NCBI GenBank assembly: GCA_021432635.1 | Contig: MU270028.1 | Span: 995,117 to 1,047,482, forward strand | DNA: 52,366 nt | Origin: Thozetella sp. PMI_491 | Taxonomy: Eukaryota; Ascomycota; Sordariomycetes; Chaetosphaeriales; Chaetosphaeriaceae | Direction: 5' to 3' | Shown here: positions 30,795 through 41,931 of the stretch, piece after piece | Layout: each line of letters begins with the position of its first letter | How positions within the stretch are numbered: the stretch's first letter is position 1 | The notes under the pieces: model-generated | Databases searched by the model: none | Seen by the model: only the letters and a program-made list of their open reading frames with translations | What the model was told of the DNA's origin: nothing | Translations under genes and position numbers: made by a program

Positions 30795-31904
30795 GTCCCC
30801 CCTTTCATGACGATTGCAACAGCGGCGAGCCAAGCCATTCAAAACACCAAGAGCAGCAGAAAGCCTACACGTCACCGCACTGGGAATTAATGGGTTCACG
30901 TCAACCTCTTACTCGTGAGCTTAGAGACGAGATATTTCAATAGCGTTGCGGTACAAGTACCAGAGATTGTGTTGCCTCTTAAGGATACTGTCATCATGGT
31001 TCGCGACACTTCCTAAGCGCACGCGTTTCCGGGGCATCGAGGAGATTCCCTCATTGGGACTGGGGGTGTACGCATCATCGGAAGCGTCGTTCATATTCTT
31101 CCGGCAGGGTGTATACGAGCAGAAGCCAGAAGCAGAGCCCCGGAAAGCCTTGAGAGTCGAGCTGAATGCTTTTTCCGGCAACAAGGTTTGTTCATTCCAG
31201 TTCTAGCGCACTAGCTCGGAGGTGCATCAGTGACGATCACGTGCGCGGAATTCATGAATCAAAAGTCGGAATCCCCGACATCGACACAACGCAGCCTAGT
31301 CTAGCATATATATGCAATTCCCAAAAGATCAATTGGTTGAATGTTTTTCATGCTGAGCGATAGAATTCCTTTGATATGTGGATACGAGGAAGAGATTACG
31401 TGCTGTGAGCGGTCAAGGACCGACGACATGTGTTGGACTTGGCAATGCCTCCATGACGGGATATATTGCAGCATTCCTGGCAGTCGGCTATCCTCAATAC
31501 GCTTCGTTATGAAGTATTCCCAGGTGCTATAGCTTGCCGGGGAGTACTACTTTTTTGATTAGGCCAAAATTGACGTCACAGCCAGGAACAGCCTTGATGC
31601 AAGATTACGGTTTTTATGCTATGGTTTGCCTTCCGGGTTAGTGCGTCGGGCGTAATAAGCTGAATGAGTACGGACAGTGCTGTCCCCGGGTTTCGCCTTC
31701 CGCTTTCAATTTCTATACCTAGCTTAGTGGATCAGTGTCTGGCTGCAGATAGGGTCCTCGGTTTGTTTCGAGGTGAAAGGCTAAGTCTCTTGACGGTTTC
31801 GTGTTTGGGGAAAGCGTAGCGCACCACCATGATATGAGCCGCAGAAGAGACTTTTCGCGAGTGGAGGAGAATAAGGTGAAAAGACACTTCGTAGCCCCAA
31901 GATA
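30795..31904. other. No clear gene
   Basis: Apart from the weak frame at 30946-31206 nothing is supported. A TAGCATATATATGC-type AT word lies at 31300. Confidence 0.4.
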
Positions 31905-32474
31905 CTAGTTCGCCTTCTCCATCGCCCTCGAAATACTTTCCCTCACATATTCCCTATTCTTTTGAAGGTCCCTACTCTCCCTACTCTCCCTACTCTCCCT
32001 ACTCTCCCTACTCTCCCTACTCTCCCTACTCTCCCTACTCTCCCTACTCTCCTCCAAACTCTCCCCCAAACTCTCCCCCAGCAACTTCAACGGCGCCACG
32101 TATTTGAAATCTCCTGCCTTATTCGCCATGAAGTTGAAAATCGCTGTCATGCCCGTCATCTTGCCCACGTCTCCCACCCTCACGATCCCCTTATTCTCCG
32201 GCTGCCTCGCAAAATCCAAGATCAACCCTGCCAACCCTGCCGCGATCGCCGTCGCTATCGACGTCCCTTCCTCGCACTTTTCAGAGTCCTTTGGATGCGG
32301 GATATCCTCGCCAAGGATGGCAAAGTTGTCAGCGATGTCGCGCGTTTCCTGGTTGAACAGCGAGGCTTGGTCGTCGGTGTTGGCGGAGAAGATACAGATC
32401 GTGTTAAATTTGTGCCGGGCTGGGAAGGCAACTTCGCCACGGTTCCCCCAGTTGGAAGCTGCTGGCGTCTTCCG
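31905..32474 (-). pseudogene. Subtilase (S8) C-terminal exon with RES-repeat tail
   Basis: The minus strand is open for 189 residues after a TGTAG acceptor-like site at 32475. It reads AASNWGNRGEVAFPARHKFN, TICIFSANTDDQASLFNQ, NFAILGEDIP and EGTSIATAIAAGLAGLILDF. GTSIAT is the catalytic-Ser block of subtilisin-like proteases and NWGN..FPA matches the oxyanion-hole region. The upstream exons with the catalytic Asp and His are absent in this window, where an AT-rich tract and a dispersed repeat begin. Such subtilase domains occur as effectors of fungal NLR-like and TPR proteins. The C-terminus has about nine RES tripeptides from a 9 bp minisatellite and ends in a helical REYVRESISRAMEK. It is probably a gene remnant, though an intact gene with distant exons is not excluded. 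Confidence 0.82.
31971..32050 (+). repeat. 9 bp minisatellite (CTCTCCCTA)n within the subtilase reading frame
   Basis: About nine perfect copies. Because the unit is three codons, copy-number change would lengthen or shorten the RES-repeat without breaking the frame. Two related CTCTCCC units follow to 32080. Confidence 0.92.
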
Positions 32475-32574
32475 CTACACTTTGATTGGCTCATTGGAGC
32501 AAATATTGCGAACCGACGAGGCTCTGAACTCGCAGCAGCGCAAAATTCTTCAATAATCCGTTAGTTCCAACTGT

Positions 32575-32866
32575 CCAGCAAAGCCGCCGCTTGACCTGTT
32601 GGATAATTTTCCCTCGGTTATTATTAGGTTTGCAATGATGAAGTTCCCGACATATAAAATATCTCTTTAATATCGTCGCTGAGATTCTAATTGTTTTAAT
32701 GTCGCTAATTTATCCGACTGCGCTTTTAGAAGCTTTTTAATTAAAGGTAAGTAAGAATAATTAGAATATTCTTGCCCTGAGAACATCATTACTAAGAACA
32801 AGAATAAAGTGTAGGGCAAATAAGCCCTTTATTTAGTGTTGAGGAGGACCGGGTTGGCTTCGTCGG
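32575..32866. other. AT-rich tract
   Basis: Low-complexity AT-rich sequence with TTTAATTA-type words, no coding; likely RIP-eroded repeat. Confidence 0.6.
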
Positions 32867-33305
32867 TGGTTATCTCCATCCATCTAGAGGTTTAATATAA
32901 GGATAAGATTGTGTGGCCTAGTTTACGAGATGATATTTATATAGATAATGGGATGTTTCAGAAATGGTTCCGGGGACTGAGTGGGCAAAGTGACTTCGGC
33001 TGCATCACTAGTCGTGAATAATAAAGTCAAAACAAGCCAGCCTAACAGCCGGTTCTTGGATACCACAGAGGCCACGAGCCGGGTTCTTGGATACCGCAGA
33101 GGCCCCGAGCCGGGTTCCCGGACACCAAAGCTGCGAGCTGCCTGGTGGCCACTTCGGGGGTAAAGTTAATTTGGGAGGGTTAGAGGGCTTCCGGCCGGGT
33201 GGCCATTACCCTAGCGCTTACATTCGCCTATTTTTAGGTGGGGCTGAAACAACTCCCATTGAAATGGGGCAGCGCGTGTAGCGAAGCCGCAAAACGGCCC
33301 CTACA
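32867..33305 (+). repeat. Dispersed ~440 bp repeat, copy 2 (full)
   Basis: Matches 7783-8225 almost base for base, starting TGGTTATCTCCATCC and ending CAAAACGGCCCCT. The few differences are mostly transitions. The flanks differ, so the borders of the element are well defined by this pair. Confidence 0.92.
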
Positions 33306-33566
33306 CCGCGATAAAATTTTGGCACGCCCGTCGAACCCGTCAGTCACCCGGGCAGCTTCAGCTATACTGTGATAGCTGGAATAAGCGAGAGCGAAGTGGT
33401 CGTTTAGTTCCGAGACAAGAGCTCGCCGCTGCCGGACCCGGACTCGCCAGTGGTTCAGCAGTTCGGTGTTGCCCACCATGGGCTTTTTAGCTCCCGGTGT
33501 GATGAAGGCGGTGAAAGCGAAGACGACGAGCAGATTATCTCCATGCTTCAATAAGCTCTCGAGGCG
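33306..33566 (-). pseudogene. Unidentified gene fragment cut by the dispersed repeat
   Basis: On the minus strand a protein-like frame runs LLKHGDNLLVVFAFTAFITP, then PMVGNTELLNHWRVRVRQRR and ELNDHFALAYSSYHSIAEAA. It continues without a stop into the repeat, where it loses sense. The composition suggests a real helical protein. On the right it abuts a LINE fragment in the opposite orientation. Confidence 0.4.
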
Positions 33567-34471
33567 ATTGGCGTGAAGAGGGAGGCTGGGCTACGTGTTA
33601 AGGGAGCGAACAACAAAGTCAATGTTGTTTGGAAAGAATTGGAAAGTGCGTCACTTATATTGGCCAATTTGCGCAGGATTCCGCCAGCGGAACGAAACCC
33701 TCGATGGGAGATTGAGGTCAACTTCCAAGAAAGGAGCAAGGCGGTTGCGCTCACACTCGCACGCCCTCACCAGCAGTCTGGACAACAGCATATACGGCAC
33801 ATCTATGATTCGATTAAGGCGCTGAAAAGAAACGGAAACTCCTTTACGATCGTGTGGGTCTCGAACAGCGAGGAAAACGAACTCCTGAGCTCCGCGAAAG
33901 AGAGGGCAAAGGCGGCCAGCCCGCGAGACGCCGTGCCGCAAAGCTCAATTCCCAAGGTGCGGTCGACGACCTTGAACGAAGCCCGTCGTGAACGAGGCAC
34001 GGCCGACAGCCTGCCCGCAAACGTCGGAAAGCACTCCAAGAAGATCGATGCAGCACTACCCGGCAAGCATACACGCCAGCTCTATGACCATCTTTCGTGG
34101 AAAGAGGCCAGCGTACTGGCGCAACTCAGGACGGGCATGGTCAGGCTGAACGCATACCTCCATCAGATCAAAGTCGCAGCGTCAGACCAGTGCGCCTGCG
34201 GGCGAGCGAGAGAAACGATAGAGTATTTTCTGTTCCGATGCACGCAATGGACAGCTCATAGAGCAGGCTGCTTAGATGCACAGACACGCACAGGAGCAAT
34301 CTCTCTTTCTATTTGGGAGGGAAATCGCCGTCGGATACCGAAAAATGGGCACCAAACATGGAAGCAGTCAGAGCTGCCATACGGTTCGCGATGGCAACGG
34401 GCAGACTGGACGCAGCGCCACCACAGAGTGGGACAACTACGGAACGAAACAACCCCACACCTCCCTCCTGA
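33567..34471 (+). pseudogene. LINE ORF2 C-terminal part (RNase H and zinc-binding end), frameshifted
   Basis: The frame has a late RNase H region (HQQSGQQHIRHIYDSIKALK, FTIVWVSNSEENELLSSAKE), KHTRQLYDHLSWKEASVLAQ and the end zinc cluster CACGRARETIEYFLFRCTQW. After about 34265 the sense moves to another frame (RSNLSFYLGGKSPSDTEKWA, then AIRFAMATGRLD) and ends at a TGA at 34469-34471, so a one-base indel breaks the gene. It is a Tad/I-type element but a different family from the copies at 1-5 kb. The endonuclease and reverse transcriptase are absent, as expected after 5' truncation. Confidence 0.85.
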
Positions 34472-34833
34472 ACGTAATCCTTCCAATCAACTCGTATCAA
34501 AATAGCAGGCACGCTTCAACTGCCGAAGATAGGATGTTGGACACTTGAAGAATGGCTTTCAAGCTAGCTTGCTAAACTACTAACCACGAGAATCCGCAGC
34601 GCGAGAGGCAGAAGAGGAATGACAGTAGGGGGAAATAGATTACTTAAGGGCTTCAGGAGAGCAGAGCCAATTTTAGCCATGTACTAGTAGCTACGTAATA
34701 GCAGCCCTTTCGGACGTCGTCTGCCGGGCGTAATAAATTGTGTGTGTGTGTACTTCTGTCTTTAGTGTTAATTTCTCGTCTTGAGAACTGGTTTCTAAGC
34801 TTGTCCGATTGCCTTTCATTATTTCTGACGAGG
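34472..34833. other. LINE 3' flank, no gene
   Basis: Noncoding; a (TG)6 microsatellite lies at 34739-34752. Confidence 0.5.
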
Positions 34834-35232
34834 CTATATTATTTTTAATATTGAAATTACAAACGATCTATCAGCACGAAATACTAGGGGGTATAGCCTC
34901 AAATCGTGGTTCATACGACTCAAAGTATTCATTGTCTTGAAAATTCCTACGCGGCACCTGCTGGAGCCGAAGATAGCAGCCCTGTAATCCACATGTGCCA
35001 CCTCGGCGGTCTGGTGGCCCTTGAATGCCAATTCCAAGTCTGCCTTACCTATGTGTATGGAGAGGTTGGAGACGCCGAAGGAAGGGCATGTGATAGTTAA
35101 TGAGCTAGGATCTCTCACCGATTTGGTAGGCTCCGCTCCCTTGTTGGCTTTGGCTGCTACTATTAGTGTGGCGATAAAGTAAGAATCAGGGGCATACCTT
35201 GACTTCCCGAGTACAGCTCTCTCATGCGCCAT
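34834..35232 (-). CDS. Hypothetical protein, weak
   Basis: A 132-codon frame MAHERAVLGKSRYAPDSYFI.. with SVRDPSSLTITCPSFGVSNL and HIGKADLELAFKGHQTAEVA. GTATGC and GTAAGG donor-like sites within it suggest the real gene may be spliced. No family recognised. Confidence 0.35.
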   Translation of the reverse strand: MAHERAVLGKSRYAPDSYFIATLIVAAKANKGAEPTKSVRDPSSLTITCPSFGVSNLSIHIGKADLELAFKGHQTAEVAHVDYRAAIFGSSRCRVGIFKTMNTLSRMNHDLRLYPLVFRADRSFVISILKII

Positions 35233-35509
35233 TTTGAGAGAGATAGGGTCTCAGGCAGGTAATGAAGGTGAGGCAGACTGAGAGGCCCGAGATCCGAGAT
35301 GAAAGGGGGCCTGGCTTCGTGCGGCATTAAAAATGCCTTCTCAGCTCAGCGATAGATGTGACAGAAGCAGGAGGCGAGACTTGAGCATCATGTGCAAGGC
35401 TCATCTTGCGTGGGTATGTCCTTCCTTATCCCTGCTCAGGGGTTCCCTTGATAATCCTACTGCGTGGGCGGCCGACTTCATTCTGCCTTGTATGGATCCG
35501 CCCTAGTGA

Positions 35510-35760
35510 AGTATCAAAATGCCGGCTTCGGGTTATGCCTTGGAGTTTGTCCTTTGCCACATCCTTGACTCGTATACAACCTCGTAGCCCAGCCTTTGTC
35601 CAAGGCAGCTTCAGCCGCTGGCAAATTATATAGTAGATAGCTCATAATACTAGATAGGTTGAAACTGTCTTGGACAGAGGCTTGGATGGCATGGTTACAT
35701 ACGAGCTGGGGCGTGGCAAAGACAAGCCCCAAGGCATAACTAGAGCCGGCATTTGATTCT
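35510..35760. repeat. Fold-back element: ~95-105 bp imperfect inverted arms, 40 bp loop
   Basis: 35521-35616 (GCCGGCTTCGGGTTATGCCT..) is matched in reverse by 35657-35750 (ending AAGGCATAACTAGAGCCGGC); similarity extends a few bases outward (ATCAAAAT / ATTTGATT). Differences are a mix of transitions and small indels. The loop is AT-rich. It resembles a fold-back MITE or an inverted duplication and lies 250 bp downstream of the OSCP stop codon. Confidence 0.8.
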
Positions 35761-36004
35761 TAGCGCAAGGCGAAGTCCTTCTACGTTGAGAAGTTCAAGA
35801 AACGATGGCACACACTGGTCAATACCCTTTTTAGAGCGTCCGGTTATTGCACAGCGGTGCATTTCATTTTATACCAGGCCTGATCGGGCAGCAACAGTCC
35901 AACTCCTCACTAAGCCAATTTTACAAGGGAGATATATTCTCGAGCTAGCCAAGTCGCTCATTCCACAGGATTTCCATGTCAGCACTCATACGATCTGCCT
36001 ACTT

Positions 36005-36930
36005 TTACAAGGAGTCGGTGAGAAGCTTGTTCATCTTGGCGATGCGAGCCGACACACTTAGGTCGATGGTGCGGTCGCCAATCTCCACGACCAAGCCGCC
36101 GACAATGTCTGGGTTGACCTTGTTGGTGACCTTGAGCTTCTTGCCCTGCCCGACATAGTCCGACTTGGAAACAGCGGTCTCCAGCCTCGAAAGAGTGCGG
36201 TTGTCCAGTTGCTGTTCCATATCAGTCAGACCTCACTTGTCACTCGCCCCCTAGTCCGTGGTGCTTCCCCCCAGGGGGAGGACATTGCAAACAAACACAA
36301 AACGTACCTGGGCGCTCGTCACCGTCATCTCGACCTCGCCGCGCGAGGCGCTCATCAGCTCAGCAAACTTGCCGCACACGCCGCCCAGGATGCTGAGGCG
36401 GTTGTTCTCGGCCAGGGCGGCCAAAAAGTTCTTGACCGTCTCGCCGGCGCCGGCGCCGGCGGGGCCGATGGACTTTTGCAGCTCAGTGACAATGGCGCCC
36501 CTATCGGCGGCCGACAACCTCGGTATGGCCAGGATCTTGACCAACTTGGGGTCCTTGGTCATCAGGTCGTTGAGCGTGGTGAGGGCGCGGGCCGTAGGTT
36601 CGAGGGTCGATGTCTTGACGGCGGCCGTGTACTAAATAGCGCAGTGGTTTGGTTAGCCGTCGAGTTCTGTGTGTGCCATCGAGGTGGGCTCAATTGGCCA
36701 AAATTCCAGGAAGGAAGACACGGGAAGGCTGGGGAGCAAGAAATCAAGGGCAATTGAGTCGGCAGACGCACCAGAGCAGTCGCGTAGGTGCCATCGAGAC
36801 CGAAGACGGCAACAGGCCCCTTCACGGATTGGGTGGCCGCGGCAGCGGCGTATGACCGTGTTTGCACAGATATCGCGCGCGCCGAAGCTGTAGTCCAGGC
36901 TGCGCGCAGTAATGCTTGTCGAGACAACAT
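36005..36930 (-). CDS. ATP5: Mitochondrial F1Fo ATP synthase subunit 5 (OSCP)
   Basis: Three exons on the minus strand, 36930-36772, 36631-36308 and 36211-36005, joined in frame over introns of 140 bp (GTGCGT..TATTTAG) and 96 bp (GTACGT..GAACAG); product 229 residues. The start MLSRQALLRAAWTTASARAI is an Arg-rich mitochondrial presequence. The body shows VFGLDGTYATALYTAAVKTS, LNDLMTKDPKLVKILAIPRL, FLAALAENNRLSIL and the C-terminal KKLKVTNKVNPDIVGGLVVE, IGDRTIDLSVSARI of the delta/OSCP family. OSCP joins the F1 head to the peripheral stalk of the synthase. All parts are intact. It is essential for respiration and normally single-copy, so this part of the window is likely a core chromosome. Confidence 0.97.
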
Positions 36931-38999
36931 GACGATTGGGGGGGTTAATGTTGTTGGGTGGTTCGTAATCGTCGCCTTCTAAAGATTGAGGTTGAGGTTG
37001 TTGGAAGTTAAAGTTACAAGCGAATTCATGCCCGAGGCAGCAACTATTGCTTTGGCACGGCAGGTACTATGTGGTTTGATGCATATCACCGTATACGTCA
37101 CTATGCATATAACGGATATATTCGTCACACAGGAGAATAGTGGTCATTCGTGTATACATATTGATTTGAATAGGCATGCTCATCATTGCTGTGCAACCTT
37201 ATAGCGGTATCTTTACACAATATCCATCATCTCCCTGACACGGTCACAGGGACCAAGTCAAGGCATTACTCATCAAGCTCGAGTACCATGAACGCCACGC
37301 CAGGTCCAAGTGGTAGTCCCAGGGCTGATTAGTGGAATCACCCTATCACCTAGTCGCAAATCCAGACCATAAGCAATCATCCCCTGTCCCGTCGTATCAT
37401 TTCTCAGTCGCTCTTCAACATGCTCTCGCGTCCTTCGAATCGTTTGCTTCCCGAGGGGTGTTGCTGGCCTTGCTTAGGAGCGAGCATTTGGAAGCGGCCT
37501 GATCCGAGTGACACTCGCCGGACTGGGACAGAAGCTCTGCAGCCATCTGAAGGGCATCCATAAGTTGCGTTCGCAGAGATGAGACAAGAAGGGGAGATGA
37601 TGAAAATAAGCAGACGCGAGGGAAAGGAATGGCGAAGGGAGGACGACGATGAGAGGAGAAGGAGGGGACAGGAAATTGACGGGTACGAAAGAAGGACCGG
37701 GTCTAAATACCTTGAGCTCTTTAACCCCCCATGAGCACTGGTTGTTCCCAGTTCTCACAGAAGCCCGGTACAAAATTCATCCTTCCTTCGCACCTACGTT
37801 ACTCGTCATGAGAAGCAGAGTTGCCAAGCTGGGGCGGACTCGTCGCTCTCGTCTGTAACTTCCCGAGCTCTCGCAAGAAAAGCTGCTGGACGTTGCTGCA
37901 AGTGAGGGTGCAGGTATGCATGTCGGCAGCGCCCTTGTTTCTGAAGTGGGCTTCCCCTAGATGTTGCCTGGGTGCACCAAACCGAGGTTCCGGAATTGAA
38001 ATTCATTAAAGTATGATTGCGAGATGCGCAGTATCCCAATCCTATACGGCCGGAGATCGAGTCTGGGGAGAGAAATAAGTGAGTGACTAGGGGGTTTGGA
38101 CTGCTTGAAGTGGGTTACGAGCTATGTTTACGGCGGTACTATTTCTCTTTACAGTATATTAACACAGTCCCGCAAACACACCCCTTGTTGGTCCAGCCCT
38201 AGGCTTACGATGCCTTGACTTTCTTATTTTTTACTACCAAGTAGCAATCGCTTTACAGCGACGATACTTACCGCAGCGCTCGGGACTGGACATGCACAAA
38301 ATGTACGGAATAAGCGACCGGCATAAAACATCACGTTACGATATGGTGCTAGTTGCGTGACGGAGGTGTGACAGTGGCGTGATGGTGGTGTGAACAGTTA
38401 CGTGACAGTGCTGTGATAGGACATAACGATCTTGACCCACTAGTGTGGGATTCGTCGCCCCAGTATATACTACATAGTAACTACTGTAACATTAACAAAT
38501 ACTTAAGTTAGGTTACATAAGTTCTTGTACCTACCGCGCCTAGTCTTCTGCATTAATAAGACATTGACAAAACTAAGAGATATAAATATATAGAGAAAAA
38601 GGAGTAACACAACTGCACACTACGCATGTTCAAGTATAAGCGTTTTGTTTTAACCTAAGATAGAGTTGGCAAGCTTAAACCACCTTAAATCCTTAGACTA
38701 GGGAGAATTGATTACTTCTTAATGTGGGGCTGCCCCTCGCCAACCACAGCATTAAAGCGGAACTCGCCTGCTCTCGGCTTCTCAAATGCACTGACACCTT
38801 CTAGCCCTGTTCGACATTCAGCACATACTCTAATGCCCAACTAATTCTATAGTACCTACTTGGCGTACGTGAGCATAGCAATTATATTATTAACTACCTC
38901 CCAGCTCAAAAGGCCTTGGCGACATACACAGACACCGCACACTATTCCTATAGCTCATCTTAGGGAGACCTACCGTACCTACTTTACTAGGCCACCCCA
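36931..38999. other. Intergenic: OSCP promoter side, then no gene
   Basis: 36931-37020 is the OSCP upstream region. No further gene is supported up to 39000. At 38345-38420 a loose ~12 bp repeat (GTG(A/T)C(A/G)GTG with GTGATGG variants) is visible. 38450-38640 is AT-richer. Confidence 0.5.
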
Positions 39000-39512
39000 A
39001 TGGTTCAAGAATACATGGCCTGTCTCGCTTGGACCAGGCTCTTACACGAGGCTCGTGGCGTTGAGCCTGATCTCCGTCGCATGGTTGCGCATGCATCGAT
39101 CATTGACTGGGTCACGGAACGGCGGAGAGATTGGGCACCATCTCTGATCGAAGAGAAAGATATCTCGACGGCTCTAAATCTCTCGCCGGCGACATACCAT
39201 TGTGGCGTGGCCGCGTATGACGGAGCGGACTCCGACGACAGCTCAGACACAGACTCAGACACCAGCTCTGAGACCGACAAGAGCGACTTCGACAACGTCG
39301 CGGAAGAAGACTGGCGAGAGTTCATGATAACCGAGTCTGTGGTCATCGATGGATCCGAGAAAAAACACGCTAGTCTCCACTCCAACGATCCAGGGCCAGA
39401 GACAACCGCTACTCAGGGGACTTGTTTGTATTCAGAGACTATATATCTTGTTGAGCCGGCCGTGTCTAGCTACTCGACGAACGTCCGCCAGATAATGGTA
39501 GAGACGTTGTAA
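39000..39512 (+). CDS. Hypothetical protein with Asp/Ser-rich stretch
   Basis: 170 residues: MVQEYMACLAWTRLLHEARG, HASIIDWVTERRRDWAPSLI, then an acidic DSDDSSDTDSDTSSETDKSD stretch and EEDWREFMI, ending YSTNVRQIMVETL. The acidic Ser-rich centre is a likely casein-kinase target and disordered. The N-terminal helical part looks real. Family not recognised; it may be a fragment. Confidence 0.55.
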   Translation: MVQEYMACLAWTRLLHEARGVEPDLRRMVAHASIIDWVTERRRDWAPSLIEEKDISTALNLSPATYHCGVAAYDGADSDDSSDTDSDTSSETDKSDFDNVAEEDWREFMITESVVIDGSEKKHASLHSNDPGPETTATQGTCLYSETIYLVEPAVSSYSTNVRQIMVETL

Positions 39513-41606
39513 ATCGGCCAGAAGAAACTAAGAGGCCAGGTGATAGCAACCTGGGTGATTACCCGTCTTCAGCGAAGATAAGAAATGTTGGTTCTCTAGG
39601 TGAACCGAGGATTAGCGGCATGGTTTGCATTCGAGTACAATGTATAACCGGAGCCGGATGCTCGACGCGAGGCAAGACTTCTTTCTCGGCGGCAAGGATT
39701 CTATCATAAGGAAACGGCTGGTCAGCCATCCGTCACCACCCTGTTCCCAATTCGGTGGACTCCAGCAACCGCAATCATACCAGGCGTCGCAAGATCAACA
39801 GGCCACGCCATGATCGCTTCTTCGCTCCAAGGGCTGTCAAAGCGAAGCCACGGGGATTTCCATGCCGGATCAAGGAATCTGCCTGGGTAGCTATCTTGGA
39901 GCCTTGCCCAACAACCTGTTCCATGAGCGTATCGTCACCATTATGCCTTATCCCGGTACAGCCCTCGAAGCGTAACCAACGTCGCCACTCTCGGCACCAA
40001 CTTGCAGCAGTACAGTGAGAGTGAGACAGCGTATTCTCTCGTGGCTGGCTGAGGTCTTCCCGCAGACATGTCGGCCTTACTGCGGGCCATCAGGGGGGGT
40101 GTAGGGTAGCATCTGCCGCGCAACTGATGAAATAGGCATCAAGAGACAACGAGTGGTCCATCTATAACCTTTCCGGTGCGGCCGGCGTCATAGTGGCACT
40201 CGGCGGAGTCTATTTTGCTGGAGCATCGGGGTTACCGGCATAACTTGGGGGAGAAGGGTGTGTGGGTGGGCTTGTCATCACACCGATTGCGCTGCCGCTG
40301 AGCAGTTAGGTCGGAGGCATGGCATGAAAGACACGAGCCAGTCGCAGCCAGTCGCGAGCAGCCTGCCATGGGTGTCATAGCCTCAAAGACAGTGTCATAG
40401 TCCCAAAGGCAGCAAGGATAGAATGTCTCTCGACCAGGCGCGGACATGGATAAAGAGTCGATGTCCTCGTTCAGAATCCCACGCAATGTTTGCCTTCTGT
40501 ATGTCCTCCGAGCATGATTCTCCCTTCCGGACCATATTACGCCAGGCAGCTCTTTCAGAGTCGACAGAGTTACGCCCGACGGCCGATTCTAAGGGTTTAG
40601 GTCCACCGCTTCCGTCCCCCTACGACGACGAAGAGCGATTAGGAAACGATCGTGGAGTACAGACGCTTGGAGGAGCAAAACTGACACCCTATTCAACGGC
40701 CTTTTATGGGACGGCTGGACTGAAACCCTCTTCAAAAGGATGTCGTCCGGAGACCCCGACAGAAACTGCCGACACGATGGATTCGCAGCAGGAAAGTAGG
40801 ACACTCTCTGATTGCAGCAATCCACGGTGGCATCTACTGCAACACCACCCGTTGATGTTTGATGAGTTGTGACCTTTCCCAGCGACAATTCCGGGGATGT
40901 CCGCGTACACCAAGACAACGATGATAAACTCGCCGGCCACGACTGGGGCAAGGAGAATTACGTCCCAAGGAGCCCGTTCTCTGGCGCTCAAGAGGAGCCT
41001 TCTGCCTCTGTACCCTATCAGCTCACACTTCAGTTTGGCACCCAAGCAGCAAAGTCTAACCCCCATTTCGTTCACAAAGGGATCCTCCGCTTAAATCCAC
41101 ATAATCTGCGAAAGGAAATTACTCTACCATTACCAGGCTCAGGGGCCGTCACATTCAGGTGGTCATTGCATTTGAGCAGTCGGGGGTGACTAGGCAACGC
41201 AGGAAGACATCAAAGCGAGGGAAAGGCAAGTGTCGAGTCCGCCGACGCCGGCAAGAGAAAAAGGGCTATAGGACACCTAGCTAGCTAGCGATCTGTTGTC
41301 GCAAAGAATCACCCAGAATAGAAGGTACCACACTGTCTCTTTCTTTGGATTGGTCGCGCTCATGCCGTTGTAGCGACAATCGTTGCGTTGTCCGCAATGC
41401 GTCCGAATCTATGAGGGAGCCAGTTCAGCGCCTAACTCTAGCCATTGGAGGTGAGTGCCTTCACTGGGACGTCTAGCCATGCTTCTACAGTCATGAAACT
41501 TTCCGGCCAGCAGTATTCATCAACATATTCTGAGATCTCGCCGTGCCTGGGCATTATTTGCTATACATTGCTTGACCGTTAGCTCCCACATCGCCCTCTC
41601 CACGAC
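39513..41606. other. Mostly unassigned; weak frames
   Basis: A 149-codon frame at 40423-40872 (LSDCSNPRWHLLQHHPLMFD near its end) and the overlapping GTG-started frame 40869-41189 (VPYQLTLQFGTQAAKSNPHF, LPLPGSGAVTFRWSL) may be pieces of one disrupted or spliced gene; I recognise neither. The rest shows no coding signal. Confidence 0.35.
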
Positions 41607-41786
41607 ATGATGAGGGAAATAAACAGAGAATTAGAAGAATTAGAGAGTGAGATTGATATTCGTAAGGAAGACCTATGGCGGCTCCGGGAGGAGAAGCCAT
41701 CCAGCCGTCCGGTCTGCGCAGCCCGAAGCCAGCCATCGCTGCTACCGCTTCGTCGTCAAACGGGCTGCACTGCGGGTTCATATTGA
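41607..41786 (+). CDS. Small coiled-coil frame
   Basis: A 59-residue frame, MMREINRELEELESEIDIRK then EDLWRLREEK, with a clear heptad pattern (I,L,L,I,L,L) over about 25 residues. The remainder is Ser/Arg-rich and ends at the TTGGTGAG repeat. It may be the conserved start of a longer lost gene. Confidence 0.35.
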   Translation: MMREINRELEELESEIDIRKEDLWRLREEKPSSRPVCAARSQPSLLPLRRQTGCTAGSY

Positions 41787-41931
41787 GGTGGTGAGGTGGT
41801 GAGTTGGTGAGTTGGTGAGGTGGTGAGTTGGTGAGTTGGTGAGTTGGTGAGTTGGTGAGTTGGTGAGNNNNNNNNNNTGGTGAGTTGGTGAGTTGGTGAG
41901 TTGGTGAGTTGGTGAGTTGGTGAGGTGGTGA
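41785..41931 (+). repeat. 8 bp microsatellite (GAGTTGGT)n with 10 N inside
   Basis: About 18 units of GAGTTGGT, with a few GAGGTGGT variants at both ends, interrupted by N at 41868-41877. Since 8 is not a multiple of 3, all three frames stay open on the minus strand (HQLTNSPT periodic peptide), which explains the frames there. Confidence 0.95.
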
